The notes: generated from the letters alone by a model not told the origin. Positions 1 through 9,757 are shown, counted from the stretch's first letter. The stretch is 64,000 nucleotides of DNA from Balamuthia mandrillaris (GCA_031835245.1 JAVKOQ010000002.1:474501-538500), one strand, 5' to 3'. Numbers and translations: made by a program.

Positions 1-974
1 GCAAAGCAAAGGTAGAAGAAAAGGTTTGCAGCGGCTTTCCTTCCCCTCCTCTCGTCACATCGCTCAGCACTATCAATCCATCGTGTCCACCTGTTGCCAG
101 CGTTAACGTTGCAGCACTGCCGCCCTTCTCTCCTCCTTCGCCCACGTCCTCAAAGCACGCCATCGACCAAACGAAGGCAGAGTGTGAGCACCACCAACTT
201 AGCTTTTGTAATGTCTGGCGATCACGTATCGCCACCGCTCCTGTTATGGCTCCGCGTTAACAAAGCAAAGAATAGAAGCAAAGCATCAAAGAGGAAAGGA
301 GAGAGAAGAAGCAACGAAGCAAAGAGCAAGCAGAGGAAGAAAGAAGAACCTTTGTGGTGACCAGTGATCAACACGCGAGGCAACAACAACACGGAGCTAG
401 CCTCCCCCAACTCCGCATCCATCTCTGCCCAGCGCGTGGGCGGCACCTCCAAGCTCAGATGCGAGCGCGCTTCTTCTTCTGCTCCTCCCTCTCCACCCTT
501 TCCTTCAACCCATCGCGTGAGCAAGACCGTGTTGTCGGTGGCGCCGGAGACAAGCTCCTCCTCATCAAAGTGAAGCGAGCGAACGCTGCGATGAAACTTG
601 AAGGTGCCGCGGTGGGCCAGCCCCTCCGCTTTACGCTGCCATCTCCACGTTTGGCTGTACTTTTCTCTCCATCCAAAACCTCCTCCTTCGTCTTCTGCTC
701 CTTCTTCCTGTTTTGGTGTGGAAGAAGACGAAGAAGAAAGAGAAGCTGGAAGATTACGACGACGCCGTCTTTTGTGATGATGGGAAGAAATCAAATGAGA
801 GGAACACATGCGGCGCCGCGCAAAGTCTCGCCAGTAGAGCGTCCCCCAAAAACTGTCCGAGGAGGCAATGTCTCTCCAGCGGCGGCAGGTGAGCATCACC
901 GCGGCAAGCTGCTTGCCGCTGACCAGCCCGAGGATGTGGTACTGGATCTCCACCGGCAGGTCCAACACTTCCAT
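1..974 (-). CDS. F-box / WD40-repeat protein (3' end cut by window edge)
   Basis: Probable substrate-receptor subunit of an SCF ubiquitin ligase. The first exon starts at ATG 974 and opens with an F-box (residues about 4-48: DLPVEIQYHILGLV, then LTCRRWRDIA and FWGTLYWRDF). A low-complexity Arg/Ser/Glu linker follows, and then the start of a WD40 propeller. The exon ends at 350 (AAAG|GT). The intron is 241-349 and the next exon resumes in phase with AVAIRDRQ, then TLATGGHDGLIVLSDV, a clear WD40 blade ending, and runs off the left edge. The F-box and splice frame are seen in the sequence; the SCF role follows from the family. Substrate unknown. Upstream, at 1001-1008, lies the palindrome TGTCGACA shared with other promoters in the window. 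Confidence 0.85.
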
Positions 975-1289
975 CCCTTTTTATTTTCTTTTCTCTTTGG
1001 TGTCGACAGAAAAAACTAATAAAAATAATAATCGATAAATATATTTTTCCTTGTTGGGTGGTCGCACTCTGTGATTTGTCTACAAAAAATGCTTTGTCGA
1101 TAAAGTAATGGAAAATTATTTGATATTTTGTCTCGACAGTCTTTGCGCTGGGTGGGTTCTTTTGATGTCTAGGGTTTTGCCGTCTTTCAGTAGACAGTGG
1201 ATTCATACATCTTTTCCCCTTCCAATTCTTCAAGCGCGAAAAAAGAATACTTATATATTGTTGTTTATTCAATAAATAAAACAAAAGCG
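975..1289. other. Intergenic, promoter side of F-box gene and 3' side of FHA-PH gene
   Basis: AT-rich gap of 315 bases between two minus-strand genes. It holds TGTCGACA at 1001-1008 and the related TTGTCGATAA near 1093, both within 130 bases of the F-box start codon. No open frame here looks coding and no RNA gene is recognised. Confidence 0.5.
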
Positions 1290-2634
1290 TTACTCTCCAT
1301 TATTGGTTGGGGCGCCCGTGGAATGCTCTCCGCTCCGTTGCTTCTCGTCAAAATAATGGTCGTAGAAGCAGTCCTCCTCATCGTAGGTCTCTTCTGCTCC
1401 ACCAAGATAAACAGCTGTGGCCACATTTCTCTCCGAGGACTTTGAGGTCAGCATCGAGGAGGAAGAGCTTGTGGTGGGCGCTCGACTGGATGACGCTTTC
1501 GTTTTCACTTTATTGGAAGAAGAAGTAGGTGATTTAGAAGAAGAAGAAGAATGATGTTGTTGTTGCGTCTTTATCAATTTCTTCATTTTTTGCTTCTTTC
1601 GCTCTATAAACTTTGTTATTGGGACGATCCACCGTTGCTTCTCTTGTTCGTAAGAGTTGTTGGTGTTGCTGCCGCATGTTTTGAAGCAGTAGTCACGGTT
1701 GACGGTGATGAGCTTGAACTTGGGGCTGTCGGGAGGTCCTTCATCCACTACTGTTACTTCGTTCAGGTCTATGATGCCACTTGGAATCGTGTCCTGTTTT
1801 AAAGATGAAGAGAGGAAGAAAGAAGATATGGTCGAAAGAAATAAGAACGCAGAAGGAAGAATGAAGGAAACGGAAGGATAATGAAAGAAGCAGAAAGTAC
1901 GTTGGGAGATGTAAGGTAGAAAAGGACATCGGCTTTAATGATGCACCACCGCTTTTGCCATTTCTTGTGGAAGGCAGGACTCTTCTTGAGGAGATAACCA
2001 GAAAGCAGCGGATTGGAGAGGTCCACCGCCTCCGAGAATGATGCTTTAAAAGTCAAAACAGTATCACCTATTCTTACTTTGTCTCCTGTAGATTAACCAC
2101 AAACAACACAAAAGGAAGAAGGACAGAGTCGAAGAATAAAAAGTTAAGTTGATGAAAAAAGAGAATCAAATTGCAAAAGCACAAACCTCTTCGAAGATAA
2201 TATTTCTGTACAGGCGCACCATTCACTCGTGTCCCTTTGGTGGAACATTCGTCACGAAGGATACAAATCCCGTTTTCCTGTGGCCGAACTTCAACGGAGC
2301 AATGTTGCCTTGACACTTCATGATAAACCATTAGCGGAATAAATTCAGAGAGTAAAGAAGAAAAAACATATGAGAATACTAACCACTGCTGTCGTGAACC
2401 ACAATATCATTCTGTGACGAACGACCTATTCTATTTTTGCCAGGGCGGAGCGGAAACTTCTTTTTCTTTCTTCCGCTGGTGAGGATAAAGTGAGGCTGAG
2501 ACAGCGCTCCATACTTGAGTTGCAACGTTGGGTCATTGGCGATCTTCTCGGACGTGGAAGGAGCGTTTTTCGGAACAGTAGCTTTCACATGTTTTCCATC
2601 TAGTAAACAAGAAAAGATAAAATGAGAGAGCAGA

Positions 2635-2699
<65 letters not shown>

Positions 2700-3341
2700 G
2701 AGCAAATGCAACGAATAGAAAAGATGAGGAATGAGAGCGAGAGAGAGAGAGAGAGAAAAAGAAAAAACGAGGGAGGGAGGAAAAAACAAACTGAAGGAGT
2801 CTCTTGGAGTTTTTGCGGAGTAAAAAGAAGGATTGAGTGGGAGTCCTAATTCCAACCAAATGTCAGGATCGTCTTCCGGTTTGCTGGGAGAAGACAAGCC
2901 TCGTGCAATTTTCGCTTTACTGGCTTCCGGTTTGAAGATGGTGTTGTCCGAGCTTGCACGTTCCCGTTCTATTTGCTGGCTGATGGAGGCTAAAGCTGCC
3001 AACAGCTCTTCTTTGGCAAATGCATTGGTTACGCTCTGTTTCAGTTGAGAATCAAAAGGGCGAAGAGAGGATGCTTGAGCATCATCTGTCCCATCACTCC
3101 CTCCCTCCTCGTCGCTTTCTTCCTCTTCCGCCGATTGCTCCGACTCTCGTTCTCGAGTAGTTGCAAACCCTTCTTGATGCTGTTTATCATCTTCGCTGCT
3201 ATACACAACCTTCTTCACTTGGTTGTGCTCAGCTGCTCCTTCCATCCTCGTCCCGCACCCTTCGTCCCTCTTCTCTCTATCGTGTCTTTGCTTGAGCCAA
3301 AAAGACTCTTTCTGCTCTATCTCCCTCAAACGGTCGCTCAA
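1290..3341 (-). CDS. FHA domain plus PH domain protein
   Basis: Putative phospho-threonine reader and membrane-binding adaptor. The first visible exon encodes an acidic, charged N-terminal half. A split FHA domain follows, with GKNRIGRSSQNDIV in one exon and SRQHCSVEV, then CSTKGTRVNG in the next; these are the GR, SxxH and NG signatures of FHA folds. Next comes a PH domain beginning SGYLLKKSPAFHKKWQKRW and closing around QRWIVPITKFIE. A Ser/Lys-rich tail ends at the stop at 1290. Introns lie near 1750-1925, 2050-2185, 2331-2385 and 2600-2780; the one near 2641 holds a long (GA)n. The frame stays open to 3341 without an ATG there, so either a small upstream exon supplies the start or the first in-frame ATG (3248) is used. 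Domain calls are firm; the exact fusion is not one I can name. Confidence 0.8.
2641..2695. repeat. (GA)n microsatellite in intron
   Basis: About 27 GA units, reading as CT on the sense strand of the FHA-PH gene. It lies inside an intron between the linker and the FHA domain. Confidence 0.95.
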
Positions 3342-3458
3342 ACATTGAAAAGGAAATTTTTATCTAAATAAGAAAACATCAAAGCGACGTTTAGTTGAAT
3401 TGTAATGCCAAGAAAAAAAAAAAGAGTGAATGAATAAAAACCAAAAACTAATCTACAC

Positions 3459-6400
3459 TCAGTGGTGAGGATGATAGTCGTTGAAAGAGAGGCGCAAACA
3501 AAGCGGGTGGAGATGCTCAAAGATGCGCTGCTCCTTCTGTGCGCTTTGGAGAGCGGTCACAAAGAGCAGCAACGTTTGCTCGTACTCGTTCGTTATGCTC
3601 TTCAACCGAAGTGCGGACGATTCCAACGAAGAAGATGGCGATGAGGAAGTTGATGATAGGCTTTCAAAAATGCCAAGCGATCGGAGAATGATATCAAACA
3701 ACTTCTTCAACAAAGGAAGAAGTTGAGAAGATGGGGTCGTTTGTGAAGAAGTCTGTTGTTGAAACAGTCGAGCAGAAACCGAACCAAGAAACGCGTTGTG
3801 AGCATCGATGAGCTCCGGCAATTCTGTTGCTTCCTCCATTCTTTGCTGCAATTTCTCCCACTCAATATCCACCACTTCGCCCATCGCATAAAACTGCACG
3901 TTGGAGACGAAATGCAACATTCTTTGTCTTAATAAATTGCATTTGTGACGTAATTCGTTTTTCTTCCTTCTGGTTTCCTGTTCCTCATCGTCATTTTCAT
4001 TTTCTTCTTCGTCATCTTCTTCCTCTTTCCATTTTCCTCTTCTTCCTCCTCTTTGTCCTTCACTTGCTCTCTTCTTTGTTTTTGTTCGTGAAGAAGCAAA
4101 CGAGGTCATCATCATGTCCTTCTGCCACGAAGTCGTCAATCCGAAATAAACTCTCTTCAACTGCCACAAAAAGTTGAAGATTTGATAGTAGCTCTCCATC
4201 GCCTCCACCGTAAATACTGTGTCAACCGGACCACTCACATGATAGTCCAACGAGAAGACATCCCATCCTTCTATTACTGATGTTGAAGGAGAAGAAGACG
4301 GCTCTTGTTTCTCCTTTTCGTTGTTGGAGAGAGAAATAGTAGGAAGTAGCCGTACGTCTAAACGTTCGCGAATGTCTTCGTGTTCGTATTGGGCGTAAGA
4401 GCCTTGGATGGCACGCTCTAATATGCCGCTCAAGTTATGGCGGTACAAATTAGTGGCGGGTTTACTCAATGCATCACTTTTGTTGTTTTTAAACAGACAA
4501 AAAAGATTTAGAACGACAATGAGCAAAGACAAAAGAGAAAGAAGAAGACAGTATTACCGCATCAATTTCATGAGATAATGAATGAAGTCACCTTGGCCCA
4601 AAAGAAGGTATCGCTTGATGGCGGTACAGTGCTCTCGGAATTTGTACTTTTCGAACAAAAGTTGCAGCAGCTGTTTGCTCACTGCCACTCCAATAGATGA
4701 AATCGTGTTTCGCAAAGAAGAAGAGGACGAAGAAGCTCCAAAAGCTACATCGACATCTTCAACAAAGAAAGAAGATGAGGAGGACGGGATGGAAGAAAAA
4801 CTCTTTTTTAGGGAGGGCATGAATTTTTGGTGGTTTGAATCGTTGTTGGTGAGAGAGCGCCAAAGCTCATCCACTGAGAATTGTCTCTCATCACAACATT
4901 CTCGAATAAAGTTGATACTTTTGCCAATCAAAAATATCTGTTTCAGAAAACAAAAATGAGAAAAGAGAAGTACGAGAAAAGGGTTCGAAGGACAAGACAA
5001 AGAAGAACAAGCAAAAAGAACAAGAAGAAATCTATCCAACCGAACCTTGTTAACCAGAGCGCTATCCATGAAAGCAGGGACCATGCTCTCACGCACAGCA
5101 TATCTGTCATACCAAAGGCGAGGTAACGGGACCGCTCGATCCTCCGCTACAAAAAACTCTGCAAAGGGATCTTCCAACACTCCACGCGTGACCCATCTCT
5201 GTATCATTCCAAACAACGGTCTCGCCGCGTGTCGAAGCAATCGCTTGGCGAGACGACGCATAGAGGGATCTCCATGATGATGCATCGCATACAATCGCGA
5301 TGTCAATGCCCCTCCTTTAGTTGCTTTTTGTTGTATTGATTTGGTGGTGTCGACGTCAACGAGCAAAGAGAGGTTTTTGAGGTGAGAGAGGTAGCCGGTC
5401 ATCCATGCTCGGATGCGACGAAGAGTGATATCCTCAGGGTTATGGTTGCTTGAACGGACTTGGACTTGGGCTTCTGCGACCGCTCTTTCCCACGCGTTGA
5501 TCTCGTCTTCTACTCCCGTGTGGAAACTCTAATTTTAAAGAAGAAATGAGATAATAAAAGAAGATCGAGAGGTTGTGAGGACCAGAGAGAGAGAGAGGAG
5601 AGAAAGAAGAGAGAGAGAGAGAAAATAACAAACAAGCTGTATACCTGAAGAACGAGACCTGATGAAGTGGCAGCTTCTTGTGAAGTCTGTAGCCGCTGAC
5701 GAATATGACGACAAAGCCAGCCCGCTTCGCACATGTGTGAAACCAATTGGCGAACAGGCGCTTGTATGCCCACCTTTAATGGGTTAGTTAGTTGTTACGT
5801 TTGAGAGAAGAGAACAGAGCAGAGCATAAAGAGAAGTACTTCGTTTGGGATGGCGAAGCAATCGTGTTCAGTGTCCCATTTGATATGAAGGCCCTCTATG
5901 TTTTGAAAGCAATAGAGAGTATCAAAGACCAGAACCGATGGGTCCACTTCATATGACACTAAATTGTAACATAAGCTCAGTTTGCTAGCCAAAAAACACA
6001 AAATCCTACAGAATCTCAAGGAGAACACGAAGAAGAAGAAAGAAAGCAAGACAAGAAAGAAAGAATGAAAGAAAGAAACTGCAAGAAAGCTGACGAACGG
6101 TTTTGGGACGAAGAGCGATGCAGAGTTTCTCTCTCTGGTACAGCCCTTTGTGAGGTAGCATCACTTGCGGATTTCGTTCGCAACGGTGCTTCTCGTGAGG
6201 ATATTGGTGGCGTTTCAGTTGTAGATGCTGCTGCGAAGGACCGAAGCGGCTATGAACAACTCAACATGTAAACAAACAAAGAGAGAAAAAAAAAACAGAG
6301 AGAAGCACACAAGCGCAAAAGGAGAAACAAGTGGTAGAAGAAGAAGAAGAAGAAGAAGAAGAAGAAGAAGAAGAACAAGAAGAAGAAGAAGAAGAAGAAG

Positions 6401-6927
6401 AACAAGAAGAAGAAGAACAAGAAGAAGAAGAACAAGAAGAACAAGAAGAAGAACAAGAAGAAGAGTTACCAAGCAAAAGGAAGAATGGTCGTCCGCATTT
6501 CCACTTCCCATCAAAGAGTACAGCAGATAGAGCACCCTCCAATTATCCGACAGGACCGACACGTTTTGCAGCTGATTAAACAGCTTTGCAAATCGGATGG
6601 CCTTGGTGGTGTCTCCTCCTGCACTCACTGTTTCATCGTTGAGTTGCATCACCACTTTTTTAAAAACAACAAACAAAAAAAAACCGTACATTTTTTCTTG
6701 ATGAGTTCCGCAACGTTAAACTCATCCTTGGACAGGGGGTCGCCCATCCGGCTACCAAGTATCAGCATGCAATACTCGTAGAGCTCCTGTTGGGCCGGGG
6801 TCATTCCACCACCACTTTCTTGCTGCTGCTCATCCTCACCGTCGGTGTTTGGCGCCAAGGCGTAAACCAGGTCTTGCACGAGATACGCCACTTGCCGCGC
6901 TTTGGTCGCCCCTCTTCCCGACGCCAT
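3459..6927 (-). CDS. TUBGCP3: Gamma-tubulin complex component 3 (GCP3/Spc98)
   Basis: Core subunit of the gamma-tubulin complex that nucleates microtubules at centrosomes or equivalent organising centres. Start ATG 6927. The N-terminal exon carries DPLSKDEFNVAELIKK, matching the GCP3-specific N-terminus, and the next exon has SDNWRVLYLLYSLM. The GRIP1 region includes LVFDTLYCFQNIEGLHIKWD and LEDPFAEFFVAED, then SMVPAFM, then FLIGKSINFIRECC. GRIP2 has the hallmark HCTAIKRYLLLGQGDFIHYL, the LSGILERAI stretch and, in the last exon, FTVEAMESYYQIFNFLWQLK and MLHFVSNVQFYAMGEV. The stop is at 3459. GCP3 is favoured over GCP2 because of the N-terminal DEFxVAExIKK block. Acidic and Ser-rich inserts interrupt the domains. 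Introns hold pyrimidine repeats, including a long triplet run at 6336-6465. The Fanzor element is inserted 145 bases upstream of the start codon. Confidence 0.93.
6336..6465. repeat. (GAA)n with interspersed CAA, intronic
   Basis: About 43 trinucleotide units, mostly GAA with regularly placed CAA. On the sense strand of GCP3 it is a CTT run inside an intron. Long coding-like frames across it in either direction are artefacts of the repeat. Confidence 0.95.
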
Positions 6928-7071
6928 GTCTTTATTCTCTCTTCTTTCTTTTCTCATTCCTGGCATGCCTTGAATACTCTTCATTCCTGTTATATCTTAA
7001 ATACCTTTCATATTCTTCATTCCTCCCATATTCCGCATATCTTTCATACCATTCTCTTGCAGCCTAGGTAC

Positions 7072-7114
7072 TAAGGCGGCGAAAAGATCATAAGATCTAA
7101 GGACAACGAAAAAA
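7072..7114 (+). repeat. Left terminal inverted repeat of the Fanzor element
   Basis: Starts TAAGGCGGCGAAAAGATCAT. Pairs with the right terminus 9546-9587 at roughly 80% identity with two small gaps. The same left end recurs, almost unchanged, at 57379-57427. Confidence 0.88.
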
Positions 7115-7660
7115 GAAATCACGACATTAGTCTTTTGGGCCAATGAGCATGTTTCCCGCCAAAACAACCCTTCCTTCTCCCACGCCTCTGAAGGCAAAGT
7201 GGTGGGTTGGGGTGTGGGGTGGGGTGTACGGAATGGATGCTCATGCTGCTGCTGCCGCCAATAAACTTTTGGTACTCGTCATTCGCCTTGACACTTTTCT
7301 GCTACTCGTTTTCTTTTCTTCTCTTCTCTTCTTTTCTTTCTTTTCAAAAGTAAACACACAGACACACACATCCACGAAGCTCCACGCACCACCGTATTTC
7401 TCATTGCTACGCTTCTACTACACAAGGAGGAAACCAGCGGAAGGAGGCAGAGGTGGAAACCGAAGCGGTTCAGCCGCAGGCAGCGGCACTGCTCCGATTG
7501 AAAAGGTAGCGTTCTTTTTTCTCTGCTCGCTCACTACATTTTTTGATGATGGAAAAAAATTTGTTACCAACCACTCACTAATGATTTCTTTTGTTTAAAA
7601 AAGAACAGCATCACGAACCTCTGTGCGCCTCTTCCACAACGCTGCTGGAAGCTGGCCTGA
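7115..7660 (+). other. 5' leader region of the Fanzor gene
   Basis: Between the left terminus and the Fanzor ATG. It holds a pyrimidine-rich stretch near 7300-7345 and a plausible intron: donor GTAGCG after 7505 and acceptor AACAG ending at 7609. An upstream frame beginning ATG 7143 reads into this region but is out of frame with Fanzor, and a TGA directly precedes the Fanzor ATG in frame. I therefore read this as transcribed leader, possibly spliced, not as extra coding sequence. Confidence 0.45.
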
Positions 7661-9415
7661 ATGGCAAGTTGCCCACAGTGCGGAAAAAAGTTTGCTACCT
7701 CTCACGGGTTGGCCATCCACTTCGGTCGGGTCCACAAGGAAGGGGGTCGCGCCACTACTTCTGCTACTTCCACTGCTACTCGGAAAAGAAGAGCGGAAAA
7801 CGCCCCAGCGGCACCTCAGGCAAGGGCACAGAAGCGTGGTAGGCCGCAGGCTGCACCCGCCCAGCCCTTTTGGAACCAGTTTTCCAGCTTAATCGGGAGA
7901 AGATTAATACGCCCAGAAGCCTTGTGCTTGGAAGAACCCTTTGCCTGTGGTTCAGGATGGTTCACCGCCTGCAAGCACATTCCTAACGGAGAAAAGGTGT
8001 TGGAGGAGGAGGAGGAGAAGAAGGAGAAGGAGAAGAAGGAGGAAGAGGAAGAGGAGAAGGAGAAGGAGAAGGAGAAGGAGAAGGAGAAGGAAGAAGAGGA
8101 GAAAAACCAGAAAGGCTTGTTAGGCCTCATCGAGGGACTCGTTCCGTCTCGCCCAGCCGTACAGCTCACCAAAAAAGGCAAGAACGGAGAGGAGAAACCG
8201 GTAGTGGGGCGATTGGAGAAGATCCGCCTTTATCCGCGCTCGGAACAAAAGAAGACGCTGGCCAAGTGGTTCGGCACAGTACGATGGACCTACAACAAGG
8301 CCGTGGAGTTTCATCGTGAACATAAAGGAATGCCTCTTAAGGAGATGAAGGAACAAGTCAGGGAGAAATTCCTGAATAACGGCAATTTCAACGGAGAGGA
8401 TAAGAGCCTTGCGTGGGTGTTGGAAACTCCTCGATACATTCGCAGTGACGCCGTCGATGATTTCTTCAACGGCGTGAAAACCAGCTTGGCGGCGGGCAGG
8501 ACTGGATTCAAGATGAAGTTCCGTGGTCGGAAGGACAAGAACCAGTCTCTCAGCATCCAAGCCAGGGAGTGGAACCACAGCAAGTCCATCCGCCAACTCT
8601 TCTTCGGGGAGGCGCGAATCAAAGCGAGGGACAAGAACTACAAAGTTCCGTCGGAGGTGCTCTATGCCGTTCGTCTGGTGAAAGACACTCGACTGGGCCA
8701 TTACTACCTCTGTGTGCCTCAGCCTTTGAAGCTCATGGGTGAGAGCCAAGCCCGTGAGCACCGAAGGAGAGAGGCAGGCATCATCGCCTTGGATCCAGGA
8801 GTGCGCACATTCATGACCACCTACAACGGCTGCGGGGAGGTCACCGAGTGGGGCAAAGCGGACATCAACGAGATAGGCAAGCTGTGCCACCGCCTGGACC
8901 GCATGCAGAGTAAGGGCACCAAGGTCAACCACAGACAACGGCGCCGTCTCCGAAGGGCCGCTGCTCGGCTTCGCCAGAGGATCCGCAACCTGGTGGATGA
9001 CCTCCACAAGAAGCTCGTGTCTTGGTTGGTCAGGAACTTCTCCCTCATCCTTCTGCCAGAGTTCAGGAGCCAGCAGATGGTGCGGCGAGGCCACCGCCGC
9101 ATTGGCTCGCGAACGGCCAGAGCCATGCTCACCTGGTCCCACTATCGCTTCAGGCAGAGGCTCCTCAACAAGGCCCAGCAATTTCCGTCCTGTACGGTCT
9201 GCCTCTGCGATGAGGAATACACTTCAAAGACCTGCGGCAAGTGCGGCCAAGTCCACCACCAGTTGGGGGGAAACAAAACCTTTCGGTGCCCTCAACCCGA
9301 GTGTGGCTACCAGGCGGATCGAGATGCCAACGCCGCCCGAAACATCTTGATCCGCTTTTTTACGTTGCAAGCACTTACCACCTCCTCCTCCTCCTCCTCT
9401 GTGAGGGGGCGGTAG
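7661..9415 (+). CDS. Fanzor: eukaryotic TnpB-like RNA-guided DNA endonuclease, intact
   Basis: Intronless 584-residue protein starting at ATG 7661, directly after an in-frame TGA. N-terminus: a C2H2 zinc finger, C4-x2-C7-x12-H20-x4-H25. Then a basic stretch (RKRR, QKRGRP; possible nuclear localisation signal) and a Glu/Lys run (residues about 114-148). The TnpB/Fanzor core begins near residue 182 (GRLEKIRLYPRSEQKKTLAK, then WTYNKAVE). RuvC-I is IIALDPGVRTF (D378), RuvC-II is LILLPEF (E467), a zinc ribbon uses C525, C528, C543 and C548, and RuvC-III is ADRDANAARNI (D553/D555). All catalytic and zinc positions are present, so it looks functional. Family knowledge: TnpB and Fanzor use a guide RNA made from the element's right end to cut DNA matching the flank. 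Inferred: this copy does the same. The domain order and short core look closer to TnpB/Fanzor2 than to long Fanzor1 proteins, but it lies in a TIR element, so the class is left open. Confidence 0.95.
   Translation: MASCPQCGKKFATSHGLAIHFGRVHKEGGRATTSATSTATRKRRAENAPAAPQARAQKRGRPQAAPAQPFWNQFSSLIGRRLIRPEALCLEEPFACGSGWFTACKHIPNGEKVLEEEEEKKEKEKKEEEEEEKEKEKEKEKEKEEEEKNQKGLLGLIEGLVPSRPAVQLTKKGKNGEEKPVVGRLEKIRLYPRSEQKKTLAKWFGTVRWTYNKAVEFHREHKGMPLKEMKEQVREKFLNNGNFNGEDKSLAWVLETPRYIRSDAVDDFFNGVKTSLAAGRTGFKMKFRGRKDKNQSLSIQAREWNHSKSIRQLFFGEARIKARDKNYKVPSEVLYAVRLVKDTRLGHYYLCVPQPLKLMGESQAREHRRREAGIIALDPGVRTFMTTYNGCGEVTEWGKADINEIGKLCHRLDRMQSKGTKVNHRQRRRLRRAAARLRQRIRNLVDDLHKKLVSWLVRNFSLILLPEFRSQQMVRRGHRRIGSRTARAMLTWSHYRFRQRLLNKAQQFPSCTVCLCDEEYTSKTCGKCGQVHHQLGGNKTFRCPQPECGYQADRDANAARNILIRFFTLQALTTSSSSSSVRGR
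7998..8104 (+). repeat. Purine triplet run coding for the Glu/Lys linker of Fanzor
   Basis: GAG/AAG-rich run inside the Fanzor ORF that encodes alternating Glu and Lys between the zinc-finger region and the nuclease core. Lengths of such runs vary easily, so its length is unlikely to be conserved between copies. Confidence 0.9.
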
Positions 9416-9587
9416 GCGGTAAGGTTGCTTTGGTGCCGGCACCGTTGCTTATAGCGAGTCGTAAGACAAGCCGTGATTAGGCACGCCGGAGGTGGGTTAT
9501 TTTTTGTGTCTGTTTTTTTGTTTTCCTTTTACTAATTTTGCTTTATTTTCGTTGTCCCATTGATCGGCTTGATCTTGGCGCCGCCTA
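9416..9587 (+). ncRNA. Putative guide-RNA (omega/fRNA) region at the element's right end
   Basis: 172 bases of non-coding sequence from the Fanzor stop to the right terminus. In TnpB and studied Fanzor elements the guide-RNA scaffold maps to this side and the guide is read from the flank just outside. Supporting observation: about 63 bases of this end (roughly 9525-9587) are kept almost unchanged in the 119-base MITE at 24941-25059. If the rule holds, the guide here would start GCCTAGGTACCCAGACAGCA (9588 onward). No transcript evidence is available; the position is inferred from family behaviour. Confidence 0.4.
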
Positions 9588-9597
9588 GCCTAGGTAC

Positions 9598-9757
9598 CCA
9601 GACAGCAATGGATGTTGTTGCATTGCCCAATGGATGCGGTCAAGCACGTTTGTTTGCTGTCGTCATTTACCAGCAAACACAGCGCCATTTCTTAAAGCAG
9701 CGCACTCGTTGAAGGAAATCATCAAATCATCTTTGATTAACTTTATAGCATTACACT
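9598..9757. other. Short flank between Fanzor element and DUF1996 gene
   Basis: Unique sequence of 160 bases forming the 3' flank of the minus-strand DUF1996 gene. Joined to 6928-7061 it would give a pre-insertion GCP3 upstream gap of about 300 bases. Nothing else is recognised. Confidence 0.5.

Larger units (their letters stand above)
7062..9597. mobile_element. Fanzor-bearing DNA element with TIRs and 10-base TSD
   Basis: Element body 7072-9587 (2,516 bases). The exact direct repeat GCCTAGGTAC flanks it at 7062-7071 and 9588-9597 (11 bases if the preceding A is counted). The ends are imperfect inverted repeats of about 42 bases: left end TAAGGCGGCG at 7072, right end (read inward) TAGGCGGCGCC from 9587. 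Both continue through AAGATCA and GGACAACGAAAA. A 10-base duplication fits Mutator-like (9-11 base) insertion; known Fanzor genes ride in several eukaryotic DNA transposon families, Mutator-like ones included. The only substantial gene inside is the Fanzor ORF; no DDE transposase is visible, so mobilisation in trans is inferred. The element separates GCP3 (145 bases to its start codon) from the 3' end of the DUF1996 gene. Two relatives occur in this window, at 24941-25059 and 57379-57427. Confidence 0.9.

Noticed and set aside
6225-6579. Arg- or Glu-rich frames
   Set aside because: Produced by the (GAA)n repeat in a GCP3 intron.
8120-9181. Long open frame antisense to Fanzor
   Set aside because: It is the shadow of the GC-biased Fanzor codons; it shows no domain and lies wholly within the supported gene.
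7072-9587. Fanzor element as bacterial contamination in the assembly
   Set aside because: Flanks are intron-containing eukaryotic genes, the insertion has a TSD, and two related ends occur elsewhere in the same window.
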